This document shows positions 33,996 to 47,900 of a stretch of DNA of 64,000 nt, piece after piece; the stretch's first letter is position 1; each line of letters opens with the position of its first letter. A model generated the notes under the pieces. It saw only the letters and a list, made by a program, of their open reading frames with translations. It had not been told where the DNA came from and did no database searches. The stretch is from Drosophila miranda (lineage: Eukaryota; Arthropoda; Insecta; Diptera; Drosophilidae): the NCBI RefSeq assembly GCF_003369915.1, contig NC_046675.1:14942001-15006000 (forward strand). Direction: 5' to 3'. Both the position numbers and the translations under genes were made by a program.

Positions 33996-34175
33996 CTTGT
34001 AGAAATACACTTTGTCCTTAAACTTGAGGACCCGCTGCTGTGCCTGTGTGGTGGATTTTGGGGTGGAGGTGAGTTCCAGTGTGCGCATGACGCGCATCTT
34101 GAGGCCCCAGCAGCAGCAGCAGCAGCAGCAGCCAGGACATGGACTTGGACTTGCTTGCGACATGGATATGGGCAC
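33996..34175 (-). CDS. Unassigned coding-like exon on the minus strand
   Basis: An open minus-strand frame contains GLKMRVMRTLELTSTPKST, then TTQAQQRVLKFKDKVYFYK, and then a GTGAGG splice donor at 33995. Third positions are mostly G or C, as in real Drosophila exons, whereas the surroundings are leader-like. The part before residue G is a CTG/CAG-repeat-encoded Cys run and may be intron or low-complexity sequence. I do not recognise the protein, and no following exon on the minus strand is evident to the left. It could be an exon of an overlooked gene overlapping the kinase 5' region, or a remnant. Confidence 0.3.
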
Positions 34176-35464
34176 ATTCCACGTCGTCAGATATATTGTA
34201 AGAGTATCTCCAAAGCCTGAGTGGGGCTATCCGCTTAGCTGTCGTCGGTTACTGTCATCGAGCTGAATAATTTCAAGTGCCGTTAACGTTGTGCTCGTCT
34301 ATTATTAGGCACTGGATGATATAATATTTGACTGGTTTGTCCTTGGGGCAGTGCGAGTCCTTCCCCTTCAAAAGTGGGTTGTGGGTGTGTGGCGGGTGGC
34401 TGTGGGAGTGGTGCTGTTCGCAGTGAGAAAACATGTTGCATACTTGAGGGCGAAAGGCAGTGAGAAAAAATACTTTTGGTGAAAAACAAGAAAAACGAAA
34501 CGCAAAAAACCAAAGTGCAGTGCTACTATCTTTTTCGCTCTTGAACTCTGTTGCTTTCTCTCTCTCTCATTTTAGAGGGACAGGCTGTTGATATCATATT
34601 TTTGCCACTTCTATTATTATATTGATGGTCTACTGCTTTTTTATGGTGCTTGGAATAACGGGAACTTTCGGCTGAAATACTCACCACGCATGACGCGCGA
34701 CGCACTCTCTGCGGGCTCTTAACCTCTGCCTCTCCCTCTCTTGCGCAGTGCTCTCCCACAGCAACTCAACCTTTCGCTCTCTCTCCCTTCATAGCTTTCG
34801 CTAAGAAACTCCTCTCTTCCCATAGCTTTCTCTCAGCAACTCCACTCTCTCTCTCCCGCTTGTGTGGATTTTATTATCTGGAAACGGTTGTTTCTGTTAA
34901 AGGGGGGTGCGGTGCGATGGCGCCCACGTAGCAGCGCAGCAGCAAGGCAGGCAGCAAAACGAGGAATCAGAAGAAGTAGGAGAAGCAGTAGGAGAACAGG
35001 CACAAAGGAAAAGAGTCCGAAAGAAAACACAGCTTCGATTCTGCTGCATTCAGAAGCGACAAAAAGTGAAAGAAGTGTGCCTCGCGTGTGGGAAAAGTGA
35101 AATGAAAACCAACCAAAATGAAAATAAAACAAAAAACTGTGCAAAAGACACAAGGAAATAATGAATTTGTGTATTTTTCTTTAGTGCAGAAATCTTTGCC
35201 AGATTGTAAATAAGTAACCAAAAGCTCCACCAAAACAGAGAGCGGAAAAACCGAATAAAACAAAACCAAATATAGAAAATGCCATAAAACCATATAAATA
35301 TTATACACTCAGACTTGCTTAATGTATGTATATAGATATATAGCCTTCTAAACGCAACAAAATTAACATAAAATCAAAAATAACAACAACAAAAACCAAA
35401 CAAAAGAAAATCGAATTTCCGGCTAGCAAATGTCTGGATAAAGGAAACGCCACCTGGAGGACCA

Positions 35465-35788
35465 ATGGATGAAAATGCAGCCGTCGTCGTCGTCACTTTT
35501 GTCGTCGTCGTCGTTGTCCTCCATTTGTCAGAGCTTTTGTCGTCAGCAGCAGCAGCAGTATCCAGAGCAGGCAGTGCAGCAGCAGCAATCCAGGAGAAGC
35601 AGCAGCAGAGGCAGGAGCAGCAGCAGCAGCAGCAGCAGAAGAGCAGATCAGGAGGAGCAACGGGATCTGCTAGCCTACGCCTACGCGCTGATCCCAACGA
35701 CAGCGCTGCCGCAGCTGGCGTTGTTTACCAGCAGCAGACGCTCAGCAGAAGCTGCAGCGGCCGCCTAAGTTGCGCCGGCATCCTCTAG
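35465..35788 (+). other. Upstream open reading frame in kinase leader
   Basis: A 107-codon frame (Val/Gln/Ala-rich, from GTC and CAG repeats) lies in the presumed 5' leader, and a second ATG at 35469 opens an overlapping 99-codon frame. Both stop before the kinase start at 36000. They look like by-products of repeats, but if transcribed they would reduce initiation at the main ATG. Confidence 0.3.
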
Positions 35789-35999
35789 AGGGCTCCAGAC
35801 GACACTACCGTTATATACACCGAAGAAAGAGAGGAGAAGAAGCATCCACAGAAGAAACAAGGGAGGAAGCAGCGGCAGAAGAAACAGAAACCAAAAACCA
35901 AAAAAACAGTTGGAAAGCCTCACCCGAAACTAAAGGCAAAATAGAAGAGCGGCGAGAGGCACCGAATTGAGCAGCCGCAGCGGTACTTCGACAAACAAA

Positions 36000-38900
36000 A
36001 TGGCGGATGGTGGGCATTCATTCGTGAAGAAGACATTTCATAAGCCAACGTACTGTCATCACTGCTCGGATCTGCTCTGGGGCCTCATCCAGCAGGGCTA
36101 CATATGCGAAGGTGAGTATCGCTATTAAGAACTCTGACCATTTCAGCTTAAAGAGGGGAAAACTTTCTACAGAGAATTTTTCCTATATGAAAGAGTTTTC
36201 AAAATGTTCTTCTAAGAGGGATTTATAAATCAAACATGATTGAATGGATGGAATCATGGCATATGATAAGGAATTCCATTACTGTATCATAGCAATTCAC
36301 AGAAATGGCTATACTCAGAGAATTCTTTTTGCCTTCTTAGAGGTTCGATTGTGGGATCAATCTTTAATATTGATATAATTTTATTTGCATCCATCATAGA
36401 AATTCAAAGATGGAAAGTATTTTTATGAAATCTATCATATGGTTTTGAACAATTCCGCTGAAATATAATCTAATAGTTCCGAAATGTGTAGTGGGAATCC
36501 AAAGATATCCATACTTGACGATGCCTAGGATTGATCTAGGATTTTGGATACAATTTTATGTTTGAAGTTACCTCCTCTCCATACGTTTTCCCCCTCACAA
36601 TTTATTCTTTCAACTCTAAAAACAAAGTTTTCTTTGATAAAACTCTCAGAACTTTTGGGGTATCTCTGCAAAGTAGGTCCCCTCCTCTCTGATGCGCCCC
36701 TGTATAGTACGAGCAATAGACATAAGTTGTAATTAACGAGCACTAAACACAACCGAAAAGCGGTAAAACGGCAGCACGCAAATCATCATCATCGGAGGAG
36801 CATCTTCGGTAGCAAACGGCAGATGTAAAAATACATTTCGTCTAGTTTTGAAAATACTTTTTAAATTGCCATAAACTTGGAAATGGAAAAGCGGATGAGA
36901 AGATGGATGGTGACGAGAGGGACGGGTGTTGTAAAAACAAAGACTATTGGTCTGTGCAGCCATCAACGTCATCGGGCGCAGGCGGTTGGTCATCTTTCGA
37001 GAGCGGGAAGTCCGACAAAACTTCAGGAGAGCATCCAACATGCAGCATCAGAATCAGCAGTGGCATCTACGTAAGATATAGCTACAATAAAGAGGCTGGC
37101 AGGCAGGCAGGCAGCATCATCGGTCTATTTGTGGCCGAGAAGTGTGCGCGTTTGAACGTTTCCAAATTGTGCGGCTGTTGGCCGTGTCGTGCCATGACGT
37201 GAGCACAGAGCCCCAAACGACGTCATAGACAGCTCCGATTCTCCGTATACAAGATACATATATATATATATATGAAAATACTCGGTATATATTGATGAAC
37301 CATTGCCATGGAAATCGCTATAAAACCGAACAGAGAACAGAGTATCGAACGAACTGGACGTGGAGGCCAGTCATGGAATTATTTGACTCTCCCAATTGGA
37401 AGCGTGTTGGGCGCCTCGCCTCAAACTGAAACTCTTGCCGCCTCTTTCTATTTTCATTTCGTTTATTTTTGCAGGCGATTTGTGTTGCTGCTATTATTAT
37501 AATTATGGCGATTTGCGAATCGCGCTTCCCATTTTATGTGGCAGCGCGATAATGTTTATAGTTTCAGCGAGCGCGCGCCCCATCTCCATCTCCATGCTCT
37601 TGCCCCCTAACCATACATATCTCACACAATTAGCTGCCATTTGCCACAAGAAAGACATGACCCGACCCGGTTTAGCTATTAAAAACTTACTAAACAGATC
37701 TCCAAAGTTGTTAATGGATGCTTCAAGACTTCAAGCTTTGAATTTGGAAGATAGAACATAGTTTCTAGAACTACTATGGAATTAAGTCATGCACGAATCA
37801 ATCATCTGCTGACGGAGAGCTTACAGGAAGTTTTGGGGGCTTAGAAAACCAATTTTCCATACCAGAAGGACTGGAATAGGGAGCCCTTCTATTTTTCTAA
37901 TAAATCAAGATCATGGTCCTTAAAGGCCTATGACCCAACGGTTGGTTTCTACCGACATATACATATGTACCCTAGAAGATCGCAGTCTACTATCATATTG
38001 AACACAATTCCTGTGAATGTTCGAGAAGTTCGAGATTTTGCAAGAGATACAATCGGTATGACTCTTACTATAGGTAGATAATAGGTAAATAGGTAGATAA
38101 TGCTTCCTTTTATGATTGTGCAACAGGAGTCCCATACTTAAATATTCCTGTAAGTCCGAAGAGAAGCACTTTGTTAGAGCCCATAGTCTGTTGAAGCTCA
38201 TCAATGTAAGGCTTTTAGAAATTTGTTATTGCGTTTAAAAGGATAATCCCCACAGAAATGATGGATATGTGCGAGATAAATTCGTGTTGCATACCCTCGG
38301 GGGCGTCTCTGGTTCCCGGGAAATCATCATCACGCATACGCAGCGTTGTCCAAATGTAAATGGAAATTGGAAATGGAGCGGAGGAGGAGGCGCTGATGTG
38401 GAGGATAATTGAGTTGCACATTTAATTGGACAAAACGAAACGCGAAGAACCCTCCTGGCAGCGTGAGCCCGAATCCAAAGCTGCATCTCTCTGTACGCCA
38501 GGACCGGGACGACGAGGCTCAGTGCCCGGATCCGGGCTCGAATCCAAACACAGGCACAGGCTCTCGCGAAAGTAGGTCAAATGCAAAGTGCACAGATACA
38601 GATGCGCACACACAGATGCAGCTGCATGCCGCAGGCAACATTTCAATTGGTTTTCCAGGAGGAGCGAAGCGGTAGGGGGTTCTCTCAGTGATGCAGCAGC
38701 AGGTGCGCACCGAAATCCAATTGTGGATGCATGTGGGCTGTGGACTGGTTGCAAGCCGGCTATGCATCCCCTACCCCAAACCGCTGCGAGTGCCCCTGAA
38801 CCAACACACCACCCCCTACCCACCACCCAAGCTCCCCACCTCCCACAGCGAGAAAGTGCTGCCACCGATAGCAGCGAAGGGCTAAAAGTGCGTCATCAAT

Positions 38901-41900
38901 GGCCGCCATGGCAAATGACGGCGACAGCGGAACCAAAAACCAAACGGGCGGTCGTGCCTGAGGTTGAGGTTGAACGGGACAGTGGAGATGGGGGTCGTGG
39001 CGATGGGGTTGGATGGGGGTTTTGCCTTGTTAATTGCCTCGTTCTCGACGCTGTTCATTCATAACCCAACTGAATGGAAAAACGAGAGCATGAAAAGTGA
39101 GGGAAACTCATGAAATCGAAGCAAATATACACTTTCGATGGGGTGTTATAGAGATATGATAGGGATATTGTCAAGAGAGGAATAAGTGGTAGGGAGGTAG
39201 TAAGTAGAATAGTGTGCGGGGATCTAAAAACATCCTCCTAAAATATCCCTTAGAATAACCACAAATGTACCAACCAACCAAATGACATCTAGTCTACTTC
39301 CCCGTAGAAAGGGCATATCTATAAGAACCGATTTTTTGGGGTCGGGGCGGTCGTCAGTTTGGCTGGCACTTCGACAGCCAACAACAGAAGATGGACGGAA
39401 GGGAGAGGGTGAGAGGCATAAGATGGCGGTATTGAAAAGGTGGAGGGGTAGAGCATGGAGGAATGGAAGAGGGTGAAAGGCAGCAGATGGAGGAATGGAA
39501 CAACTGAGAAGGGAGGGCACTGCTGACGTTGCACTCCAGAGTCTGAAGAGTTTAACAGGCAGCGTACTCGTATGTGTAGGTGCGCTTGGCCTGCCTCCGA
39601 ACAAAAGCGAAAACAAGCCAAAATCCGATTGTATGTCAGTCAAGCAGTGTCAAGCATTGAAAGAGGAAAGCAGTGCACAGCTTGGTAGGGGAGAGCGGAG
39701 GATGCTAACGGCATCAACGTCACGTCACTCTGCATCCTTTTCCCATAGGGACCGTACAGTGCATGTGCGTGGGTTGTGTGGGTTGAAGTGCGGTAAAGCA
39801 CCGCCTCATTTATAATTAGACCTATAATTTGCATATACCTTATGTAAATATGATTGTACATATGCATGCATGAATGTATGGTTTTTTATACACATCTCTG
39901 CAGTATTTTTGTGCTGCTATTTCGAGGGGGGTCTATAAATAAACCGCAGTTTGCATGCAGAAGCAGCATCATCAGCAGCAGCAGCACAAATTGCATTACG
40001 ATTTTCTCATTGGATGTACCATTTGTTCTGCAATCTGTGGGATGATGAATGCTTCAATCAAAATGGGCAATCAGATTGAACTGAAATTGATATTGAATTT
40101 GGTTGCCATGGAAGTTGCAGCAGCACCACTAAGTGCGGGAGTGGGAGTGGGACAAATAGAACATGTATGCTCTCCGTCATGCGTCACTTCATCTGCGTAT
40201 ATTTACATTCATATGTATGTGCGTTCATGTCTTTGCATGTATGTATGCTTATGCTTATGAACAGCTATTTTTAAGCCAGAAGGAGAGTTCTTTCTCCTCT
40301 GTTTCTTCTTCTTCCACAATTGAATTGTATAACTCTCCCTCCCGTTGGCGAAAATACTCGTACATACACATGTATATCCATTTTAATTGTTCTTCTTCTT
40401 CACGGACTACGCATGTCAACTTGTGCGTATATTCAATTGTCCCTAACCTCCAAAAACTCCCGCTGCCACTCACCCCATCTTCTAGCAAGTAGTACGGCAT
40501 GTGTGTGTGTGTGTGCTTTAAATTTGGCTTTGTGCTGCCTCTACTTCTTCTTGTTGTTCTGCTTTCCCTTTTGTTATTCTTGGTTTTATTGCCCCAAAAG
40601 AAACGACACGAAACGAGACGCAAGAAAGGAAACTGTAAAAGTAAAAGTGTGTTGAGTTTCCACAGACACAATTTTCCCCACAGCCGCACGCACGTAAAAA
40701 CGGGAATACAAAAACCAAAGAAAACCATTTCGAAAATTTCCCCATGCGTTGGCGTCGCAGCTTCTCAGACTCTCTTCCTCTCTGCCTAATTGTCTGCTTA
40801 TTCTCATCTAAAAGAGAGTAACAGAGAAAGAGCGACAGCGTATGAGCGCCAGAGAGAGAGAGAGGGAGAAGTACACAGATATTTTTTGGTATACATAATG
40901 CAAGTGTATGCAACAAAGAGAATCAAGGGAACGGGCAAAAGCATAGAAGATGTACCGTTATGCTCTGACCCCCCACAGGGGCGTGTATACGCGGCGGCAG
41001 AGTTGACTCAGCTGTTGCTTTTGCAGGGTAGTCTGCCAGTCCCCAAGCCACTTCTTAGCCAGCACCCAACACACCCTTTCTTCCATTCTGCCATCATTTA
41101 TGCATATGCAATGCAAGAACACGAAAATGAATGCTAGCTTTTTATATTCTTATAGTTCTATGATCGCCTGAAGCTGAGGAACAGCTGATTAAATTTTGTT
41201 GGAATATCTTAAAAAAAACAAGCGTTTTCTCAGAAAAAAAATTAATTTTCTAAAGTCTTTAGATACATACAAGTTTTTCTAACAAACACACTACGTTTCA
41301 GCTAAACATGGTAATAAATTTAGGTTTTAGTAATCTTTTTTGAGTGTAGTAAGAATATTATGGGAAAAGTTTCCACAAAATATCATTAAAACTGAAGTAC
41401 CTGGAAGGGATATTACTCTCTGTAGCAAATATATATTTAAAATCACAATATCCTTTCTGCAAGGGTATACTAATATTCGCCATAAACGCATGCAAGCACA
41501 AGAAAACCCAGGAGAGAGTGAGAGGACACGCTATCAACTTACAGTTTTATTTTCTTGTGTCTTTTTGCGTGCAACTGCATTGAGTCCATGACGCGCGTCA
41601 CGTTTGTCCTCCGTCGTGCACTGCTTGCTTTATTTGTACGTACATTTGTATGTATGTATGTATATGTATATATATCCACTTGTGTACAAAAACTAAAAGT
41701 TGGCTGGCAGCGGCGGCATTCACGAGTTCAGTCGTGACGTCAGAGATGCGCCTCAGGTCAGCGGCCTAGTTTTCTGCTTCTTTTTCGTCGCCCCTCCCCC
41801 CAGCGGCTTCTGCTGCTGTTGCTGCACACAAAGATAATTATGCAGTTACATATACACACACGCTAGCATATGTAAATACATATGTATGTCTATTCTCCGC

Positions 41901-44900
41901 ACAACTTTTACGCAATGCTAAAAATAGAACTATGATATCTATGTTAAGCTAGCACAAAAAAGAACACTCACACCAATAGTACATACATATGTACAAAGTT
42001 TTATGTACCACACTTTTTCATAGATTTGGTTTCCTTTTTTTGTTTTTGATCCTTTGTGATTCGTTTGGCATTCAAAGAGCATGGCGTGCAGAGGGAGAAG
42101 GAAAGGAAGAGAGCAAATCATCGTTCAAATACCATATTTTAAGCCCTGTATAAACTAGACAGTACTTGCCATTTGGTTTGCTGTAGATTCAGTAGATGAG
42201 CAAGATTGAGTAATCACGGCAATCCCATGTTGTACTTGTGGATTAAAAGAGGGTCTTCAGGTACAACCTATGTGCAAATTAGCCGCTACCCCGTTTCGCC
42301 AGTACTCAAATGAGAGCAAGTGCAGGAACCGAAGGGAGAGGAGAACTTTGCAGTGCCTGCAGTTCTCTCACTCTTGCCTTACTTTCGCTTTTGCTTCGGT
42401 ACCTGCTAGTGCAGTGATCTCCCTCTATTCCTTTGTGGGCCCATAGGCTCATGGCCAAAGGTGTGGTGTGTTGTGGTGTGGTGTGGGTGCACGGGAAACT
42501 TCAATGAATGTGTCTTCGTCCATGAACTCGGGGCAACTGCTAGCATGAATGGGGCACGCAGTGCAGGCTGCTGGCAATGACGCGGTGACTTTGCGGTTTC
42601 GGCTGCGGTTGCGGGGCTAAGGGACTTGGATTTTTAAATACCAATTTGTTCGGGGGCACAATGGGAAGAAGAGATAGGTCTGCTTTTTTTAGATAAACGT
42701 GAACCATTGTGATTGCCGTGAAAAGAAAGAACTTCCACTGACATGCCTTCTCTCTATCTCTCTCTTGCTTGCAGTTTGCAACTTTATCATACACGAACGA
42801 TGTGTCACGAATGTGGTAACACCCTGTTCCGGCATTGCTCCATGCATTATAAAGGTACGTACATATATCCAACACACATTGCCTGCTATTCAGATGATTA
42901 TAACTGTGTCGACTGTCATCGTGTCATTGCGTACAGAATCCCGTTGCCCATTGTTGGTCCGAGCCAACCCATCACAAGAGGAAATTCTGCACAGTTTGCC
43001 GTAAGCGATTGGATGAAACGCCAGCGGTGCATTGTCTAGGTAAGTGACAGTCCTGTCCTCCATCTCCATGTGCCACATCGGGCTTGACACGTACTCCGCT
43101 GGTTGTCTTGTCAGGTTGTCAGCCATCATGTCAGTTGCTATATTGAACGATGATCCATTGTTAGAAAACGATCGATACGCGTATGTTTGTGAACCAACAA
43201 ATGTTACAGTTTCCTTAGTAATTTCTCGAATGAAATGATATTGGTTCCACTAGGATGTTGCCTCCCACGCTCACACGTGACTGGCAATTGATTGGTGAAT
43301 GCATGCATCCGTTTATAGGGAATGGGTCCCAGTGGAATCCGTATATCATAGAGTCTTATTTATGAATCTAATGCATTATTTATTCACAGTTTGCGAATAT
43401 TTCGCGCATATTGAGTGCCAAGATTTTGCCGTGCCCGATTGCACAGAGAATGCCACCTATGTGCCCGGCAAGGAGCTGCTTAATGTGAAGCATCAAGTGA
43501 GTATAAATCCAGTAGATCTCGCACATCGATCGAGCAATGTTATCCCTTACAACAGCACCACTGGCGAGAGGGCAATCTTCCATCAACGTCCAAATGCGCA
43601 TACTGCAAGAAGACCTGTTGGTCATCGGAATGTCTCACTGGTGAGTGGGACCACTACAATAAAACGATTGTTTCTTGATTAATAATGTTATTTAAATGTG
43701 GTTTTCGCTCAGGCTATCGCTGCGAGTGGTGTGGCATGACCACCCATGCCGGATGTCGCATGTACCTGCCAACCGAATGTAATTTTGGTATTCTACAACC
43801 TATCTACTTACCTCCGCATTCAGTCTCGATACCACGCACCGAGGTGCCCATCGAGGCGATCATCGGCGTCCAGGTCAAGTCGAAAACGACGCTCGTGCGT
43901 GACTATTCGTGTCGTAAGTATCAACCGAAATAGGGGTATACGATGTACCCCAGGGTTTCACGAATATTTCCTCAATTTCTGAATGTGTTTTTTCGAATTG
44001 GTAATCAGAAAAAGGCTTCCACATTTCAGACATACTTTCTTCATCTGTTAATATCAAAATTAGCCTGCAAATGCGACCATTTTCGGATTACTTTACCATC
44101 GAAATTTCTGAAATTCAGGAAATATTTTTGTTAGGAACATATAAGATGCAATATCTTCCACTTACCCACTACTCACCCGACAACAAAAACATATAAAGAA
44201 AAGAAAAGAAACCCTCAAGCAGCAGCTCTCGATGTTGTGTTCACACTCAGAACTCAGAATTTCACATCGCCTCCAGCTCATCCACGCCCTCATCTCTCAG
44301 ATCATCTGCAGAACCCACTCTCTCTTAAACTTAAACTCCACCAAAAGATTCTCTTACGTTTTTGTTCCTTTGATTTTTTACGTTTTTGATTTTTGATTTA
44401 TTTGTTTGTTCTTTTTTTCTCTCTCTCCTCTCTCTTGCGTTAATGTCTCTCTTTTCGGTTGAATAATGTGAATATGTGTATGTGGGTGCGTCCGGCAGCC
44501 AGTCCGGATCTCAGTGCTGGCTCGGGACCAGGTTCTGGAACGGGGTCTGGAACGGTGCCAGGTGTGGTTTGCCTCAGGGAGCTGCTCGAGCTTCATCGGC
44601 AGCGTCTTGAGCAATCGAAACAACATTTTCTCCTTTCATCACCGCCCACGCCCACATCCTGTGGCTCCATCTCGCTCTGCCACTCGCCCACACCCTCGCT
44701 GACAGTGGGAGAGACGAGCACCGAGCTGGAACCGGACCAGGACCGCCCCGACGACGATCAGGAGGAGGATGAGGACGAAGACTACGTTGCAACGGAGGCG
44801 GACAGCGCCCTGCAGCTGACGACATCCACCTCGAACGTCCTGGGCCCGCTGCAAAAGTCGCCGTCGACCAACTCCTCGCTGCATCTGCTCTACACGAGCA

Positions 44901-47900
44901 TCTTCCGGAAGCTGGGACCCGGCAGGAGGCGACGGAAGCGCGGCGGTGGTATTTCTCAAAGCGAGGAGGACGATGAGGAGGATGAAGACGAGGTGGATGG
45001 CGGTGTCTGTGATATAAGCGGTGGCGACATCAGCGACGACTACGATCACTGCGACGTGTCTCTGCGCCGGAGGGAAAGAGCCGCCCGCCGGCAGCCACGG
45101 GAAGTCAGCGAGACGGACTACCACGGCGATGTGGAGATGGAGACGGCGCCGCGGGAAAGCTGCTACGAGACCTCGGACACCGGGGGCGAGCTGACGAACA
45201 CGGATGCGCTCGACTCCAGCATGAATCTGATCAGCAACCTTAGCTATAATAGTAGTAATAGTAACACCTCCCATGCCTCCAGAACTGCCCACCCACCTAC
45301 AGTTGCTGTCACAGGCACCGCAGCTGCACCTGCCAATGCCACTGCCACTGCTAATAGCCCAAATCCAAAGACTGGGGCCGCTCTGGCGGCCAAGCCCAAG
45401 CCCAAGACCATACTCAGTGTCTCGAAGCACAAACACAAGGTGGGCGGAAAGGGCGGATCCCTGAGTTCGCCCAACTCCAGCGACTGCTCCTCGGCCTCGC
45501 CCTCAGCCCCGGCCAGCGGCTCCCTCACGCACACACTGCTCCAGCTCTCACCCGTGGGACGGAGCAAGTCCTTCCAGGAGCCAGGCGTCAGTGTGTCCCG
45601 CTACAAGAAGTACGGACGCGGTCTGTTCCGGCGGCGATCCAAGAGATCGCCCAAGAACACGGCTGGCGGTGGCGTGGCGGGTGGTGGCGGCGGTGTGAAG
45701 AGCAACTACAGCCTGGACAGGCTGTCGCAGAACATAGAGATCACCATCCAGGACGAGGATGGGAACTACATGCCGTATGACGACAACTACCACATGCTGG
45801 CGCGCCGCAGTGGTGGCCACGATGCTACTGATGTGGATGATGATGTATGCTTCGATGATCTCTACCTGGACGATCGGCCCGGCGGCCAGAGCGACGATCT
45901 GGCGGCCTTTGCCGGCGACATCAGCGATGGCGGTGCCAGCAGTCGATCGCGGGCCAGCGACGCCAGCGATGGCCATGTCCTGGGGCGACTCCTGCGGCAC
46001 GTGCGTGGCCTCTCCGTCGGCTGGCGCAAGCCGCGCTACCAGAAGCGCAGAGGTGAACCGCTCTCTCTCTCTCTCTCCCTGTTACTCTTTTGCCTCTCTT
46101 TCTGTCTGTCTCTGTTTGTGTCTGTCCCTGGTGCCAGGTGCCGGAGATCCGCTCGAGTTTCGTTGCAGTCTTGGTTCCTGTTTTCCGTTCCGTTCTCTAG
46201 TTTTGCGCTAACAAAAAAACCTCTGTTTTGGTTTTGGTTTCGTTATTCGTTTCATTTTGAGCCAAGCCAATCACTAACCCACTCGAGCCATTCAAATCAC
46301 TAACCATCTAACCATTCGAATCACTAACCATCTAACCATCGTTTGCACTATCCGCATCCGCATCAACCACTAACCCATAACCTCTAACACTCGCATGCTC
46401 AAATGTCGCTAACACGAGGATCATTCAAGCGGATTGATTCGCTTTTGTTGCTACTAAAATCAATGCCATCCTACACTCGGGATGATCCTCTCCAGCGACT
46501 AAAGCCCTCTCTCTCTATCTCTCCTCCCGTCGACCGAACAGCACGCAGTATATCCGAGGAGTTCAGCAGTGGCGATACGCCTCGCTTCAAGGATGAGGAG
46601 TCCGCCAGCAAGACCGAATCGGGCCATGGACCCAGCAGTGGAGGTGGAGGCGAAAGAGGAGGTGCCAGTGGCAGTGGAGGCGGCGGAGGAGGCTCCAGCA
46701 CTGCTGGTGGATCTGCGGCACCATCGGGCGGTGGTGGTGGTGGTGGAGGATCTTCCGGCCACTATAGTAGGCCCGATTCCGCCGGCCACAAGTCGGATGC
46801 CAAGTCAGAAGCCAAAATGGAAAGGGACCGCGAGAAGAAGGAAAAGGAGCGCGAGGAGAAGGATATAGGTAAGATCTAACCCCTCACATCCCCAGAGAAA
46901 CCCAAAGAACGATATTCAACCCTTTCCCTTACAGAGATGATCAAGGTTTTCGATGGCAACAACTCATTCCGACGCCAACAGTACCGCGTGATCATCGTGC
47001 AGCGGACGTATACGCTGGAGCAGCTACTGACCACCGCGCTGCGGGCCTTCCACATCACTCGCGATCCGCAGGCCTTCTATCTGACCGATATGTATGCCCC
47101 CGCTGGCATGGAGGATACCCCGATGCTGGACCCAACACCAGTGCTGAGTCTTGTGCATTTGGAGGGCAAGCGACCGGCAATATACGTTCGGTTTCACGAC
47201 AAGGAAAAGGGCCATGTGCGTGTGTATCCTGGGAAGCTGCAGTGTGCACTGGAGGATCCCTATGTCAGTGTTCCTGTAGATAATAACACAGTCATTAAGG
47301 ATTTGATACGTGATGCGCTGGACAAGTTCGGGCTGCAGGATAACCAGATACAAGATTACAGGTCTTTACAGGATGTCTTTAAACATAAAAACCTATTCCA
47401 TCCTTTAAATACTTCTTTCTTTGTATCTGTTAGATGCTCGGAGGTGCTGCTCGATCGTGGCGTTACCGAACGCATCCTCTCGTGGAATGAGAGACCCTGG
47501 GATATTATGAAACAGCTGGGCAAGGACTCAATACGCCAAATGGAGCTGATGCGCTTCTACATGCAGCACAAGCAGGATCCCCATGGACCCAACATTGCCC
47601 TCTTCGTGGGCAATCTGCCCACAGGGCTCTCGCAGCGAAACTACGAGCAAATCCTCAACAAGTACGTCACCGATGAGAACAAGTTCATCAGCATTGGACC
47701 CATCTACTACGAGTATGGGTCTGTGGTCCTGACCTTTGAGGATGCCCAGAAGGCGGTAGGTCTTGGAAAGCTCATGGATCCTTGACAGATGTCCCATAAA
47801 TTATTACATTTGTGTTACCATGTAGGTTCGTGCCTTCTATAATCTCCGCGAGACGATCATCGAGGACAAGAAGCTGCTGGTGCTGCTCTTGCCGAACATT

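Larger units (their letters stand above)
31294..35999. other. AP-1sigma 3' end and non-coding 5' region of the diacylglycerol kinase
   Basis: To about 31.75 kb this is AP-1sigma 3' UTR. From about 32.5 kb it changes to A-rich leader-like sequence with purine and CAG runs, consistent with 5' UTR exons and alternative promoters of the kinase. I cannot place the start sites. CAG runs lie at 34107-34131 and 35543-35640. A TCTC-rich stretch lies near 34555-34860. One minus-strand coding-like segment is listed separately. Confidence 0.45.

Noticed and set aside
38588..39064. A 158-codon plus-strand frame within kinase intron 1
   Set aside because: It has no domain and no convincing splice sites, and its composition reflects a locally GC-rich intron.
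44639..45436. A 265-codon minus-strand frame opposite the long kinase exon
   Set aside because: It is an antisense shadow of a GC-rich low-complexity exon in the correct plus-strand frame.
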